Assembly: GCF_000250675.2 (NCBI RefSeq)
Contig: NC_018681.1
Span: forward strand, 8,618,001 to 8,682,000
DNA from: Nocardia brasiliensis ATCC 700358
GTDB taxonomy: Bacteria > Actinomycetota > Actinomycetes > Mycobacteriales > Mycobacteriaceae
Direction: 5' to 3'
DNA: 64,000 bases
A model generated the notes under the pieces. That model did no database searches and had not been told where the DNA came from. It saw nothing but the letters and a program-made list of their open reading frames with translations. How positions within the stretch are numbered: the stretch's first letter is position 1; every line of letters begins with the position of its first letter. The translations under genes were made by a program, and so were the position numbers. This document shows, piece by piece, positions 48,438 through 58,149 of the stretch.

Positions 48438-48875
48438 ATGACGACAATTACGAATGTCTCGCTGGTCACGGTGTACGTCACCGATCAGACCGAATCGAAG
48501 CAGTGGTACATCGACAAGCTGGGCTTCGTCGAGGTCACCGATATCACCATGGGCGACAACGGGTTCCGCTGGGTCACCGTGGCCCATCCGGCGCATCCCG
48601 AGCTCGAGATCGCGCTCATGATCCCCGGTCCGCCACTGGACGAGGCGCTGGCCGAGGCCATCCGGCGCGCGCTCGGCAGCGGCACCCACGGGGCGCTCGG
48701 CCTGCGCACCGAGAACTGCCAGAAGACCTTCGAGGAACTCACCGCCAAGGGCGTGGAGTTCATTCAGCCGCCCGCCGAGCGGCCCTACGGCACCGAGGCC
48801 ATCATCCGGGACAACTCCGGGAACTGGCTGGTGCTGGTGGAGCAGAAGGAATACTCGCCCGCGGACTTCGCCTAG
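48438..48875 (+). CDS. VOC family protein
   Basis: A 145-aa glyoxalase-fold protein starting MTTITNVSLVTVYVTDQTES. The C-terminal motif AIIRDNSGNWLVLVEQ follows the usual D-x-x-G-N pattern. The first metal ligand expected near the N terminus is not a His, so a metal-free or binding-only function is possible. It is divergent from padR and ends at a strong bidirectional terminator. Confidence 0.87.
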   Translation: MTTITNVSLVTVYVTDQTESKQWYIDKLGFVEVTDITMGDNGFRWVTVAHPAHPELEIALMIPGPPLDEALAEAIRRALGSGTHGALGLRTENCQKTFEELTAKGVEFIQPPAERPYGTEAIIRDNSGNWLVLVEQKEYSPADFA

Positions 48876-48881
48876 CGGACG

Positions 48882-48918
48882 GGTCTCGTCGTCCCGGGTG
48901 TACCGGGACGACGAGACC
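48882..48918. terminator. Bidirectional terminator
   Basis: A perfect 16-bp stem (48882-48897 with 48903-48918) and a 5-nt loop between the convergent VOC and DUF2505 genes. Confidence 0.85.
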
Positions 48919-48926
48919 GTAAGGGG

Positions 48927-49433
48927 TCAGGCAGTCGCCTGCGCGGCGACCCACTCCTCGATGAACTTGCGCTCGCTGTTCAGCACGCGGTGGTGCAGCT
49001 GCTCGGCCAGCGGCTCGATGGCGCCGCCGACCAGCGGCACGTGCACCTGCACGGTGCCGACCACCTCGATCTCGGAACCCTCTGCGGTCGAACGCATTTC
49101 GTAGGTGCCCGACATCTCTGTGCTGATGCCGCCGGTCGAACCCTCGAAGGTGCCCTTGGCGACATCGCCGTCGAGCGCCTGCCAGTGGTCGGTGCGCGAG
49201 AGCATGAGCTCGCTCTTGAGCACCTTGCTGACCACGCTGGGAACCTTGTCCTGCGCGGCTTTTTCGGTCATATGGATGCGGATGGAGTCCGCCCCCTCGG
49301 GATGGGAGAGGTCGAGCGTGGCGGTCTCGGCGTCGGCGAAACGCGCCTGCCAGACCTTGTCGTCGGTGAGTGCCCGGTGAAGATCTTCGACCGGGACGGT
49401 GTAAGGCACGGTGAAGCTGAATTTTCGGGACAT
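48927..49433 (-). CDS. DUF2505 family protein (SRPBCC-like)
   Basis: A 168-aa protein of the actinobacterial DUF2505 group, related to START/SRPBCC lipid-binding folds. It begins MSRKFSFTVPYTVPVEDLHR and contains TGGISTEMSGTYEMRS and the terminal helix ERKFIEEWVAAQ. The ATG at 49433 fits the family N terminus. It is divergent from the DUF3592-like gene. Likely binds a hydrophobic ligand; the ligand is unknown. Confidence 0.85.
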   Translation of the reverse strand: MSRKFSFTVPYTVPVEDLHRALTDDKVWQARFADAETATLDLSHPEGADSIRIHMTEKAAQDKVPSVVSKVLKSELMLSRTDHWQALDGDVAKGTFEGSTGGISTEMSGTYEMRSTAEGSEIEVVGTVQVHVPLVGGAIEPLAEQLHHRVLNSERKFIEEWVAAQATA

Positions 49434-49472
49434 GCGCGACACGGTAGCGGAGTCGGTCGGTAGCCTGTTGCG

Positions 49473-49934
49473 GTGTTGGAAACCACCCAGTCTGATCGGC
49501 GGTCTGTCCGCCTGCGGCGGGCCAGGATCGGTGTCATCACGGCCGCGACGGTGATCAGCGTGCTGATCGTGCTGCTGGTGCTGGCCGCCTGGCGCAACGA
49601 CTTCCTGATCAACTCGGACAAGGGTGTCACCAGCGCCGAGGTGCTCTCCGCGGGCAGGCTGCGCTCGGCGGTCATGTACGTGACGCCGGACGGGGAAACA
49701 CACAATCCGAAGGTCGGCGTGCTCTACCCGACCAATCTCACGGCGGGCGAACGCATCCGGGTCGAGTACTATCGCGCCGATCCCGATCTGGTCCGGGTGG
49801 AGGGCCGCGACGTGCGCGTCGCCATTCCGCCCGCGCTGTCGGTGATCGTGGTGGTGTGGCTGGTCGCGCTGCCCGCGCTGTGGCTGCTGCACCGGGCCGG
49901 TCGACGGCGGCCGCAGGCCACGGTGACCACCTAG
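49473..49934 (+). CDS. Two-TM membrane protein, DUF3592-like
   Basis: A 153-aa membrane protein with N- and C-terminal helices (VITAATVISVLIVLLVLAAW and ALSVIVVVWLVALPALWLL) around an extracytoplasmic beta-rich domain (VGVLYPTNLTAGERIRVEYY), the DUF3592 arrangement. A gene of this kind precedes the mannosyltransferase gene in mycobacteria also. The start is a GTG at 49473. It ends 75 bp before mgtA. Confidence 0.8.
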   Translation: MLETTQSDRRSVRLRRARIGVITAATVISVLIVLLVLAAWRNDFLINSDKGVTSAEVLSAGRLRSAVMYVTPDGETHNPKVGVLYPTNLTAGERIRVEYYRADPDLVRVEGRDVRVAIPPALSVIVVVWLVALPALWLLHRAGRRRPQATVTT

Positions 49935-50008
49935 GAGTTCGCCGGATCTTTCCGTTTCCTTCACGCCGGCGTGAGGCCGTGGCGCGGTGCGCGGGTCAAC
50001 CTGGGAAG

Positions 50009-51151
50009 GTGCGTGTAGCGATCGTCGCGGAGTCGTTTCTGCCGAACATGAACGGCGTCGTGAACTCCGTGCTGCGGGTGCTCGACCACCTCGACAGCCA
50101 CGGCCATGACGCCCTGATCATCGCGCCGGACACGGTGCGCGGCCTGCCACCGGCGGCTCGCTGGCACGACCGGTTCCGGGTGCATCGGGTGCCCGCGGTG
50201 ATGGTGCCCAAGATCAGTTCGCTGCCGGTGGGCCTGCCGCAGCCGGGAATCGTCTCGGCCATCGCCGATTTCGACGCCGACGTGGTGCACCTGGCCTCAC
50301 CGTTCCTGCTCGGCGCCGGCGGACTCGGCGCGGCCACCCGGCTGGATCTGCCGACCGTGGCGGTCTACCAGACCGACGTCGCCGGTTTCGCCAAGAGCTA
50401 CGGCCTGTCGCTGGCCAGCCGGGCGGCCTGGGCCTGGACCCGGCGCATCCACGAGGGCGCGACCAGGACCCTGGCCCCGTCCAGCGCCGCCGCGCAAGAC
50501 CTTGCGAGCCATGGCATTCCGCGGGTGCACCGGTGGGGCCGTGGCGTGGACATCGCCCGGTTCACCCCGTCGGCGCGGCGCACCGAGCTGCGCGCCGGCT
50601 GGCTCGACGGCGCAGACAAGCTGGTGGTCGGCTTCGTCGGCAGGCTCGCGCCGGAAAAGCACGTCGAGCGGCTCGCGGTGCTGGCGCACGATCCGGACAT
50701 CCAGCTGGTCATCGTCGGTGGCGGCCCGGAACGCGACCGGCTCACCCGGCTGCTGCCGAACGCGGTGTTCACCGGCGAACTGGGCGGCGACGCCCTGGCC
50801 CAGGCGTACGCGAGCCTGGACGTGATGGTGCACGCGGGCGAGCACGAAACCTTCTGCCAGGGCGTGCAGGAGGCCCTCGCGTGCGGCGTGCCGGTGATCG
50901 GACCGGACGCGGGCGGTCCGCGCGACCTGATCGCGCACTGTCGCAACGGGTATCTGCTCCCGGTCGACCGGTTCACCGAACTGCTACCGAGTGCCGTTGC
51001 GGCGCTGCATGATCCGGCGTTGCGCGCCCGATTCGCCGGTGCCGCGCGCAAATCGGTGCTGCACCGCACCTGGCCCGCGATCTGTACCGAGCTGATGGGC
51101 CACTACGCGGACGTCACCGGCATGCGGATGCGGTTGCCGCATAGCGCTTGA
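50009..51151 (+). CDS. mgtA: GDP-mannose-dependent mannosyltransferase MgtA/PimB-like
   Basis: A 380-aa GT4 (GT-B fold) glycosyltransferase. N-terminal VAIVAESFLPNMNGVVNSVL, the nucleotide site VGFVGRLAPEKHVERL, and the catalytic E-x7-E-like region GEHETFCQGVQEALACGVPV are intact. Homologues at the same place in mycobacteria and corynebacteria transfer mannose to a glucuronosyl diacylglycerol or to a phosphatidylinositol mannoside precursor. The GTG at 50009 follows GGGAAGG. menG lies 167 bp downstream. Confidence 0.9.
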   Translation: MRVAIVAESFLPNMNGVVNSVLRVLDHLDSHGHDALIIAPDTVRGLPPAARWHDRFRVHRVPAVMVPKISSLPVGLPQPGIVSAIADFDADVVHLASPFLLGAGGLGAATRLDLPTVAVYQTDVAGFAKSYGLSLASRAAWAWTRRIHEGATRTLAPSSAAAQDLASHGIPRVHRWGRGVDIARFTPSARRTELRAGWLDGADKLVVGFVGRLAPEKHVERLAVLAHDPDIQLVIVGGGPERDRLTRLLPNAVFTGELGGDALAQAYASLDVMVHAGEHETFCQGVQEALACGVPVIGPDAGGPRDLIAHCRNGYLLPVDRFTELLPSAVAALHDPALRARFAGAARKSVLHRTWPAICTELMGHYADVTGMRMRLPHSA

Positions 51152-51318
51152 CCGTGGGGCGGCCGCGGCGCCGGTAACCGACCGGATCGGGCCCACCGGC
51201 CTCGTGAGACCATGGGTAACCCACCGGCCCCGTCCGGACCCGCGACGTTTCCGGCGCAGGCCCTGGACCCGGTTCGGCGGATATCCGACAGGTACGGCCT
51301 GAAGACGCGGAGAGGCGC

Positions 51319-52029
51319 ATGAGCGTGGCGAAAACAGAATCGGTTCGGGCCTCACTGGACAAGCAGCCGCACGAGATCGCGTCGATGTTCGACGGCGTCG
51401 CCCGCCGCTACGACCTGACCAACACGGTGATCTCGGGCGGCCAGGATCGCTACTGGCGCTGGGCGGTCCGCAAGGCGCTGGCCCCGCGCCCGGGCGAGCG
51501 GGTGCTCGACCTCGCGGCGGGCACCGGCGTGTCGACCCTCGATCTCGCGAAGTCCGGCGCCTGGTGCCTGGCCGCCGACTTCTCCCAGGGCATGCTCGCC
51601 GCGGGCAAGTTCCGCAAGGTGCCGATGGTGGCGGCCGACGCGACGGCGCTGCCCTTCGCCGACAACTCCTTCGACGCGGTGACCATCTCCTACGGCCTGC
51701 GCAACATCTCCGACACCGATGCGGCGCTGCGCGAGATGCTGCGCGTCACCAAGCCGGGCGGGCGGCTGGTCATCGCCGAGTTCTCCACCCCGGTCATCCC
51801 CGGTTTCCGCACGGTGTACATGGAGTACCTGATGAAGGCGCTGCCGAAGGTGGCGCGCGCGGTCAGCAGCAATCCGGACGCCTACGTGTACCTCGCCGAG
51901 TCGATCCGGGCCTGGCCGAACCAGCGGCAGCTGGCGATGCGGATCGCGGGCAACGGCTGGGCATCGGTGAAATGGCGCAATCTGACCGGCGGGATCGTGG
52001 CGCTGCACCGGGCCTACAAACTCGGCTGA
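51319..52029 (+). CDS. menG: Demethylmenaquinone methyltransferase MenG (UbiE)
   Basis: A 236-aa SAM-dependent methyltransferase for the last or near-last step of menaquinone formation. Signature blocks are MFDGVARRYDLTNTVISGGQ, VLDLAAGTG for SAM binding, and SYGLRNISDTDAALREMLRV. The ATG follows GCGGAGAGGCGC. Its neighbour order (DUF3592, mgtA, menG) matches mycobacteria. Confidence 0.96.
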   Translation: MSVAKTESVRASLDKQPHEIASMFDGVARRYDLTNTVISGGQDRYWRWAVRKALAPRPGERVLDLAAGTGVSTLDLAKSGAWCLAADFSQGMLAAGKFRKVPMVAADATALPFADNSFDAVTISYGLRNISDTDAALREMLRVTKPGGRLVIAEFSTPVIPGFRTVYMEYLMKALPKVARAVSSNPDAYVYLAESIRAWPNQRQLAMRIAGNGWASVKWRNLTGGIVALHRAYKLG

Positions 52030-52045
52030 CCTGCGATCTTCATCA

Positions 52046-52078
52046 CACCTCACCGGCGCGGATGCGGCTTGTGAGGTG
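52046..52078. repeat. Inverted repeat between menG and the nitrate reductase gene
   Basis: CACCTCAC (52046-52053) and GTGAGGTG (52071-52078) form an 8-bp perfect dyad 17 bp after menG and 47 bp before the next start. It may be a weak terminator for menG or an operator for the reductase gene. Confidence 0.45.
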
Positions 52079-52124
52079 GATTGTGACCTCCCGATAACGC
52101 GCGGTAAACCCCGCGCAATCGGCG

Positions 52125-55100
52125 ATGGCCATGATCGGGAGCATGTTGGACGCAGGCGGCACCACCAGGACGGCATGTTCGTACTGCGGCGTCGGGTGCG
52201 GAATCACGGTGCAGACGAAGGCGGATGCCGCCGGTAAGCCGGTGATCGCCAAGGTGAGCGGCGACAAACTGCATCCGTCGAACGCGGGCAGGCTGTGCAC
52301 CAAGGGCGCCACCCACCTGGAGCTGATGCGCACACCCGGACGGATGGAGACTGCGTTCCGGCGGCCCGAGCGCGGGCAGGAGCCGGTGCCGGTCGCGGTG
52401 GACGAGGCGGTGCGCGAAGCGGCCACCCGGCTGCGGTCGATCCTGGACGAGCACGGGCCGGACGCGATCGCGCTGTACGTGTCCGGGCAGCTGTCGCTGG
52501 AGGCGCAGTACCTGGCGACCAAGCTGGCCAAGGGCTATCTGCGGACCTTGCACATCGAAGCCAATTCGCGGCTGTGCATGGCGAGCGCGGGCACCGGTTA
52601 CAAGCAGTCGCTCGGCGCGGACGGGCCGCCCGGCTCCTACGACGATATCGACCACGCCGATCTGTTCTTCGTGATCGGCGCGAACATGGCCGACTGCCAC
52701 CCGATCCTGCACCTGCGCATGGTGGATCGGCTCAAGGCGGGCGCGAAGCTGATCGTGGTCGATCCGCGGCGCACCGAAACCGCCGCGCGCGCCGACCTTT
52801 TCCTGCAGATCGCGCCGGGCACCGACCTCGCGCTGCTCAACGGCCTGCTGCACCTGCTCGTCGAAAACGGGGATATCGACGAGGATTTCATCGCCGAGCA
52901 CACCGAGGGCTGGACGGCGATGCCGGAGTTCCTCGCCGACTACTCGCCCGCGCGGGTGGCCGAGCTCACCGGGCTCGCCGAGGCCGATATCCGTACTGCC
53001 GCAACCTGGATCGGCGCGGCCGGCGAATGGATGACGCTGTGGACGATGGGGCTCAACCAGTCCACCCACGGCACCTGGAACACCAACGCGATCTGCAACC
53101 TGCATCTGGCCACCGGCGCGATCAGCCGCCGGGGCAGCGGTCCGTTCTCGCTGACCGGACAGCCGAATGCCATGGGCGGGCGGGAAATGGGCTACATGGG
53201 CCCCGGCCTGCCCGGACAGCGCAGCGTGCTCGCCCCGGCCGATCGCGCCTTTGTCGAGGCGACCTGGGGCATCGAACCCGGCACCATCCGGGACGAGGTG
53301 GGGCCGGGCACCATCGAGATGTTCCGCGAGCTGGCCGCCGGGCAGATCAAGGCGGCCTGGATCATCTGCACGAATCCCGTTGCCACCGTGGCCAATCGCA
53401 AGACGGTGCTGGACGGCCTGGAGGCCGCCGAGCTGGTGATCGCCCAGGACGCCTACGCCGAGACCGCCACCAACGCCTACGCCGATCTGCTGCTGCCCGC
53501 CACCCTGTGGGCCGAAGCCGATGCGCTGATGGTGAATTCGGAACGCAACGTCACGCTGCTGCAGCGCTCGGTCGAGCCGGTCGGGGAAGCCAGGCCGGAC
53601 TGGTTGCTGATCGCCCAGGTCGCGACCGCGATGGGCTTCCCGGGCTTCGACTTCGATTCCAGCGCGGCGGTTTTCGACGAGATCAAACAGTTCGCGAATC
53701 CGGCCACCGGATACGACCTGCGCGGCATGGATGTCGAACGGCTGCGGCAGGGTCCGATGCAGTGGCCGTGCCCCGACGGGACCCGTCCGCGCAACCCGAT
53801 CCGCTATGTCAACGACGGTGTGAGCCAGCATCCGCACGTCGACGAGCACGGCCATCGGCCGCGGCTGGCCTTCGCGACCCCGAGCCGCCGGGCGGTGTTC
53901 TGGCCGCGCCCGCATCTGCCCGCCGCGGAATTGCCCGACGACGACTACCCGTTCCTGCTCAATACCGGTCGGCTGCAACACCAGTGGCACACCATGACCA
54001 AGACCGGCAAGATCGATAAGCTGACCAAGCTGAACGGGCAGCCGTTCGTCGAGGTGCATCCGGACGACGCGGAACGACTCGGGGTGCGGGCCGGCGATCA
54101 ACTCGAAATCGCTTCCCGCCGTGGGCGGGCCGTGCTGCCGGTGCAGATCGGCGACCGGGTGCGGCCCGGCGACTGCTTCGCGCCGTTCCACTGGAACGAC
54201 GAGCACGGTGAGTATCTGACGATCAACGCGGTCACCAACGATGCCGTCGACCCCGCTTCGCTGCAGCCGGAGTACAAGGCGTGCGCGGTGTCGTTGCGCC
54301 GGGTCGCGGTGCCGGAACAGCCCGAATCGCCGGCCATTCCGATCCCCGCCGCACCGCATCCGCTCGCGGTGGTGCTCGGACTGGACGCGACGGCCACGCC
54401 GACCCTCACCGAGGTCGAACGGATCTACCTGAGCGGGTATCTGGCCGCGCTGCAAGCCATTCCGGTGACCGGCCAGCCGGTGCTGCCCGCGTCCGCGCCG
54501 ATCGACGCGCAGCGCCGCACCTGGATCGATGGCCTGCTGGCGGGAATGTATTCGCGCGTCGCAGATGTCGCGGCCGCGCCGACCCATCCGGTGACCGTGC
54601 TGTGGGCCTCACAGACCGGCAATGCCGAGGAACTCGCCGCCACTGTCGCCGCCCGGCTGACCGAATGCGGTTTCCTGCCACAGCTGCTCGATATGGACTC
54701 GTGCACGGTCGCGGCCCTGACCGGTGACGTGCTGGTGGTCACGAGCACCTTCGGCGACGGCGGGCCGCCGGACAACGGGACCGACTTCTGGCAGCAATTG
54801 GACGACAAGGCGATTCGGCTGGGCGACATGCGCTACGCGGTGTTCGCGCTCGGCGACTCCTCCTACGACGACTTCTGCGGGCACGGCCGGAAATTGGACG
54901 AGCGCTTCGCCGAATACGGCGCCACCCGGCTGCTGCCGCGGGTCGACAGCGAACCGGATTTCCAGGAGCCCGCCGAACGCTGGCTGGACGCGGTGCTCGC
55001 CGTGCTCGGCGAACAGTTGAGCCGCGAACTGCCACAGGATGATTCGAGTCCGCCCGCCGGGGAGCCGGGCAGCGCGGTGCCGCAGATGCACCAGCGCACC

Positions 55101-56306
55101 CGGACGATGACCTCGGTGCTGACCAGGGCCGCCGCGCCCGCGCCGGGCCGAACCAGGCGCGAAGTCCCGCAATTCACCCGGAACTCGCCGGTGCCCGCGC
55201 CCCTGGTCCGCAACGAGGCCCTCACCGTCGCCGGATCGGCGAAAGAGGTGCGCCAGTTCGGCTTCGACCTGCGCGGGCTGGAAGCCGGCTACGAGGTCGG
55301 CGATTCGCTCGGTATCTGGCCGGCCAACGACGCCGCGCTGGTCGGCGAATGGCTCGCCACCACCGGACTGGACGGCCGCCGGGTGATCGAGGTCGACGAC
55401 CGCGAACTGACCCTGGCCGAGGCCCTGCGCACGCACTACGACATCAGCAAGGTGAGCAACGACCTGCTTGCCTTCGTCGCCGAACGCAACCCGAACGTCC
55501 GGCTGGCCAAGCTGCTGCGCCGGGACAACCGCAACGAGCTGGACAACTACCTCTGGGACCGGCAGGCGGTGGACGTGCTGCGCGATTTCCCCGTGCGGGC
55601 CGATCTGGTCGACTGGCTCGGCACGTTGAAAAAGCTGCAGCCGCGCCAGTATTCGATCTCGTCGAGCCCGCTGGTCAGTCCCGACGAGGTGCAGCTGACC
55701 GTGGGCGTCGTCCGCTACGGCGACCCCGCCGCCACCGGGTCGATGGCCCGGCGCGGCGGCGTGTGCTCGACCTTCCTCGCCGACCGCGCGGGCGGCGAGG
55801 CGGGCACGGTGCCGATCTTCCTGCAGCGGGCGCCGCACTTCCGCCCGCCCGCCGACCCGGCGGCGCCGATGATCATGGTGGGCCCCGGCACCGGTATCGC
55901 CCCCTTCCGCGGCTTCCTCCAGGAACGCCGGGAGCTCGGCTGCACCGGCCGCAACTGGCTGTTCTTCGGCGAACAGCACGCGGCCACCAACTTCTACTAC
56001 CGCACCGAACTGGAGGACATGTTCCGCTCGGGCTTCCTCACCCGGCTGGATCTGGCCTTCTCCCGCGACCAGCGCGAACGGATCTATGTGCAGCACCGGA
56101 TGATCGAGCACGGCGCCGAGCTCTGGTCCTGGCTGCGCGACGGTGCGCATCTGTACGTCTGCGGCGACGCCACCCGGATGGCCAAGGACGTCGACGACGC
56201 GCTGCTGCGGATCATCCGGGTGCACGGCAAGGTGGACGAGGCGGGAGCGCTGGCGTACCGCAAACAGCTCGTCGCGCAGAAACGCTACGTGCGCGACGTC
56301 TACTGA
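52125..56306 (+). CDS. Nitrate reductase catalytic subunit fused to sulfite-reductase-type flavoprotein
   Basis: A 1393-aa multidomain enzyme. Residues 1-690 are a molybdopterin (bis-MGD) oxidoreductase of the NasC/NarB class with a [4Fe-4S] site (Cys18, Cys21, Cys25, Cys58) and the Mo-ligand region NSRLCMASAG near residue 150. Residues about 824-975 are a flavodoxin-like FMN domain (WASQTGNAEE, TSTFGDGGPP). Residues about 1030-1393 are the CysJ-type FAD/NADPH reductase (RQYSISSSP, GPGTGIAPFRGF, YVCGDATRMAKDV). It would use NADPH to reduce nitrate without a separate reductase. Starts at 52125, 52131 or 52143 are all possible. No nitrite reductase or transporter is adjacent. Confidence 0.92.
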   Translation: MAMIGSMLDAGGTTRTACSYCGVGCGITVQTKADAAGKPVIAKVSGDKLHPSNAGRLCTKGATHLELMRTPGRMETAFRRPERGQEPVPVAVDEAVREAATRLRSILDEHGPDAIALYVSGQLSLEAQYLATKLAKGYLRTLHIEANSRLCMASAGTGYKQSLGADGPPGSYDDIDHADLFFVIGANMADCHPILHLRMVDRLKAGAKLIVVDPRRTETAARADLFLQIAPGTDLALLNGLLHLLVENGDIDEDFIAEHTEGWTAMPEFLADYSPARVAELTGLAEADIRTAATWIGAAGEWMTLWTMGLNQSTHGTWNTNAICNLHLATGAISRRGSGPFSLTGQPNAMGGREMGYMGPGLPGQRSVLAPADRAFVEATWGIEPGTIRDEVGPGTIEMFRELAAGQIKAAWIICTNPVATVANRKTVLDGLEAAELVIAQDAYAETATNAYADLLLPATLWAEADALMVNSERNVTLLQRSVEPVGEARPDWLLIAQVATAMGFPGFDFDSSAAVFDEIKQFANPATGYDLRGMDVERLRQGPMQWPCPDGTRPRNPIRYVNDGVSQHPHVDEHGHRPRLAFATPSRRAVFWPRPHLPAAELPDDDYPFLLNTGRLQHQWHTMTKTGKIDKLTKLNGQPFVEVHPDDAERLGVRAGDQLEIASRRGRAVLPVQIGDRVRPGDCFAPFHWNDEHGEYLTINAVTNDAVDPASLQPEYKACAVSLRRVAVPEQPESPAIPIPAAPHPLAVVLGLDATATPTLTEVERIYLSGYLAALQAIPVTGQPVLPASAPIDAQRRTWIDGLLAGMYSRVADVAAAPTHPVTVLWASQTGNAEELAATVAARLTECGFLPQLLDMDSCTVAALTGDVLVVTSTFGDGGPPDNGTDFWQQLDDKAIRLGDMRYAVFALGDSSYDDFCGHGRKLDERFAEYGATRLLPRVDSEPDFQEPAERWLDAVLAVLGEQLSRELPQDDSSPPAGEPGSAVPQMHQRTRTMTSVLTRAAAPAPGRTRREVPQFTRNSPVPAPLVRNEALTVAGSAKEVRQFGFDLRGLEAGYEVGDSLGIWPANDAALVGEWLATTGLDGRRVIEVDDRELTLAEALRTHYDISKVSNDLLAFVAERNPNVRLAKLLRRDNRNELDNYLWDRQAVDVLRDFPVRADLVDWLGTLKKLQPRQYSISSSPLVSPDEVQLTVGVVRYGDPAATGSMARRGGVCSTFLADRAGGEAGTVPIFLQRAPHFRPPADPAAPMIMVGPGTGIAPFRGFLQERRELGCTGRNWLFFGEQHAATNFYYRTELEDMFRSGFLTRLDLAFSRDQRERIYVQHRMIEHGAELWSWLRDGAHLYVCGDATRMAKDVDDALLRIIRVHGKVDEAGALAYRKQLVAQKRYVRDVY

Positions 56307-56322
56307 GCGCGGCCCGCGACGA

Positions 56323-57384
56323 TCAGACCAGGGGCGGGTTCAGGCGGGTGAAATCGCCGAGCCGGTGGTACGGGTAGTACGGGTACGGCGGCGTCGTCGC
56401 GCTGGCCTTGTCCAGCCTGGCCACTTGGTCGGCGTCCAGCTCCCAGCCGATGGCGCCCAGGTTCTGCCGCAACTGTTCCTCGTTGCGGGCGCCGACGATG
56501 ACCGTGGCCACGGTGGGGCGGCGCAGCAGCCAGTTGAGCGCGATCTGCGGGATGGTCTTGCCGGTTTCGGCGGCCAGTTCGTCGAGCACGTCGACGACGT
56601 CGTAGAGCTTCTCGTCGTCCACGTGCGGGCCCGCGGCGGCGGTCTGGTGCAGGCGGCTGCCGGCCGGAAGCGGTTGGCCGCGCCGGATCTTGCCGGTCAG
56701 CCGACCCCAGCCGAGCGGACTCCAGACCACCGCGCCGACGCCCTGATCCTGACCGAGTGGCATCAGCTCCCATTCGTAGTCACGACCGATCAGCGAGTAG
56801 TACACCTGGTGGGCGACATACCGGGTCCGGCCGTGCTCGTCCGCCGCGGCGAGCGATTTCATCAGCTGCCAACCCGCGAAGTTCGAGGCGCCGACGTAGC
56901 GGATCTTGCCGGCGCGCACCAGATCGTCCAGGGTCGCGACGACTTCCTCGACCGGGGTGCCCGCGTCGAAGGCGTGCAGTTGGAACAGGTCGAGGTAGTC
57001 GGTGCCGAGCCGGCGCAGCGCCGCTTCCACCGCGCCGATCAGCCGCGCCCGGCCCGAGCCGGCCTGCCCGGGGCCCGGACCGGTCGGCAGCGACGCCTTG
57101 GTGGAGATGAGCACCTGGTCGCGCCTGCCCTTGATGGCCGCGCCGAGCACCTCTTCCGACGCGCCGTCGGAGTAGACGTCGGCCGTGTCGAACATGGTGA
57201 GGCCCGCCTCCAGGCTGATGTCCACCAGCCGCCGCGCTGCCGCGGCGTCGGTGTCACCCCACGCGCCGAACAGCTCGCCCCGCCCGCCGAAGGTGCCCGC
57301 GCCGAAACTCAACGCCGGAACGTGCAGACCCGATGCGCCCAGCCGCCGGTACTCCATCTCCGCGCCCACTGTCCGATCATTCAT
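56323..57384 (-). CDS. Aldo/keto reductase, voltage-channel beta-subunit-like
   Basis: A 353-aa aldo/keto reductase with a full catalytic tetrad: Asp66 and Tyr71 (FDTADVYSDGASEE), Lys96 (ISTKASL) and His137 (LFQLHAFD). The family ending VIVGARNEEQLRQNLGAIGW resembles YghZ and Kv-beta-type members. The ATG at 57384 follows AGGAGG. It is divergent from a TetR regulator 86 bp away, its probable repressor, and convergent with the nitrate reductase fusion. Confidence 0.91.
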   Translation of the reverse strand: MNDRTVGAEMEYRRLGASGLHVPALSFGAGTFGGRGELFGAWGDTDAAAARRLVDISLEAGLTMFDTADVYSDGASEEVLGAAIKGRRDQVLISTKASLPTGPGPGQAGSGRARLIGAVEAALRRLGTDYLDLFQLHAFDAGTPVEEVVATLDDLVRAGKIRYVGASNFAGWQLMKSLAAADEHGRTRYVAHQVYYSLIGRDYEWELMPLGQDQGVGAVVWSPLGWGRLTGKIRRGQPLPAGSRLHQTAAAGPHVDDEKLYDVVDVLDELAAETGKTIPQIALNWLLRRPTVATVIVGARNEEQLRQNLGAIGWELDADQVARLDKASATTPPYPYYPYHRLGDFTRLNPPLV

Positions 57385-57470
57385 CGGTCCACCCTCCTAA
57401 AGGGTCTATAGTTTCGTTAACGCATCGAACAGTACACCCGATCGGCCACAAATGAAACTGGAGTTCCGTT

Positions 57471-58091
57471 ATGACTGACGCCGAGGCCACGCCCGGCTCT
57501 ATTCGCCCAGGTGGACGCACCGCGCGCGTGCGCGAGTCGGTGCTGCGCGTCGCCGGCGACCTGCTCGCCGAACGCGGCTTCGGCCAGTTGGATCTGGCCG
57601 AGGTCGCCGCGCTGGCGGAGGTCGGCAAGACCACGGTGTACCGCCGCTGGCGCACCCCCACCGGCCTGGTCACCGACCTGCTGATCGACATGGCCGAGCA
57701 GTCCGTCGGCCACACCGACATCGGATCACTGCTCGATGACCTCACCGCCAACGCCCGCCTGGTCGCCCGGACCTTGACCGACCCGCGCCAAGGCAAGCTC
57801 TTCCAAGCCGTCATCGCGGCGGGCACCTGCGACGAGGCTGCCGCCACGGCGCTGCGCCGGTTCTACGATGTGCGGCTCACCGAGTGGTCCCCCTGCGTGG
57901 ACCGGGCGATCGCACGCGGTGAAGTGCCACCCGGCACGGACGCTCGGGCCGTCCTCTCAGCCGTGTCCGCACCGCTCTACTACCGCCTGCTCGCCAGCGG
58001 AGACCCGATCAACGACGACGCTGCGGTCGCCGCCGCCAGTGCCGCGGTAACCGCTGCCGCCGCAGGTGTTTTCGTGTCGGCGCCGAGCTAA
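57471..58091 (+). CDS. TetR family transcriptional regulator
   Basis: A 206-aa TetR repressor with the N-terminal HTH (residues about 20-65: LDLAEVAALAEVGKTTVYRR) and a ligand-binding C-terminal domain. It is divergent from the aldo/keto reductase at 56323-57384. The spacer holds the palindrome CGTTAACG (57415-57422) inside GTTTCGTTAACGCATCGAAC, a candidate operator for both genes. Confidence 0.9.
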   Translation: MTDAEATPGSIRPGGRTARVRESVLRVAGDLLAERGFGQLDLAEVAALAEVGKTTVYRRWRTPTGLVTDLLIDMAEQSVGHTDIGSLLDDLTANARLVARTLTDPRQGKLFQAVIAAGTCDEAAATALRRFYDVRLTEWSPCVDRAIARGEVPPGTDARAVLSAVSAPLYYRLLASGDPINDDAAVAAASAAVTAAAAGVFVSAPS

Positions 58092-58149
58092 CCGCTCGCA
58101 TCGGCGCTGATACGGGGCGGGTCAGGCGTTGCCGCGGTGTGGTTTTCGG

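Noticed and set aside
52050..56225. Two long minus-strand frames (about 845 and 538 aa) opposite the nitrate reductase fusion
   Set aside because: Both mirror the codon pattern of the plus-strand gene, whose cofactor motifs are unmistakable.
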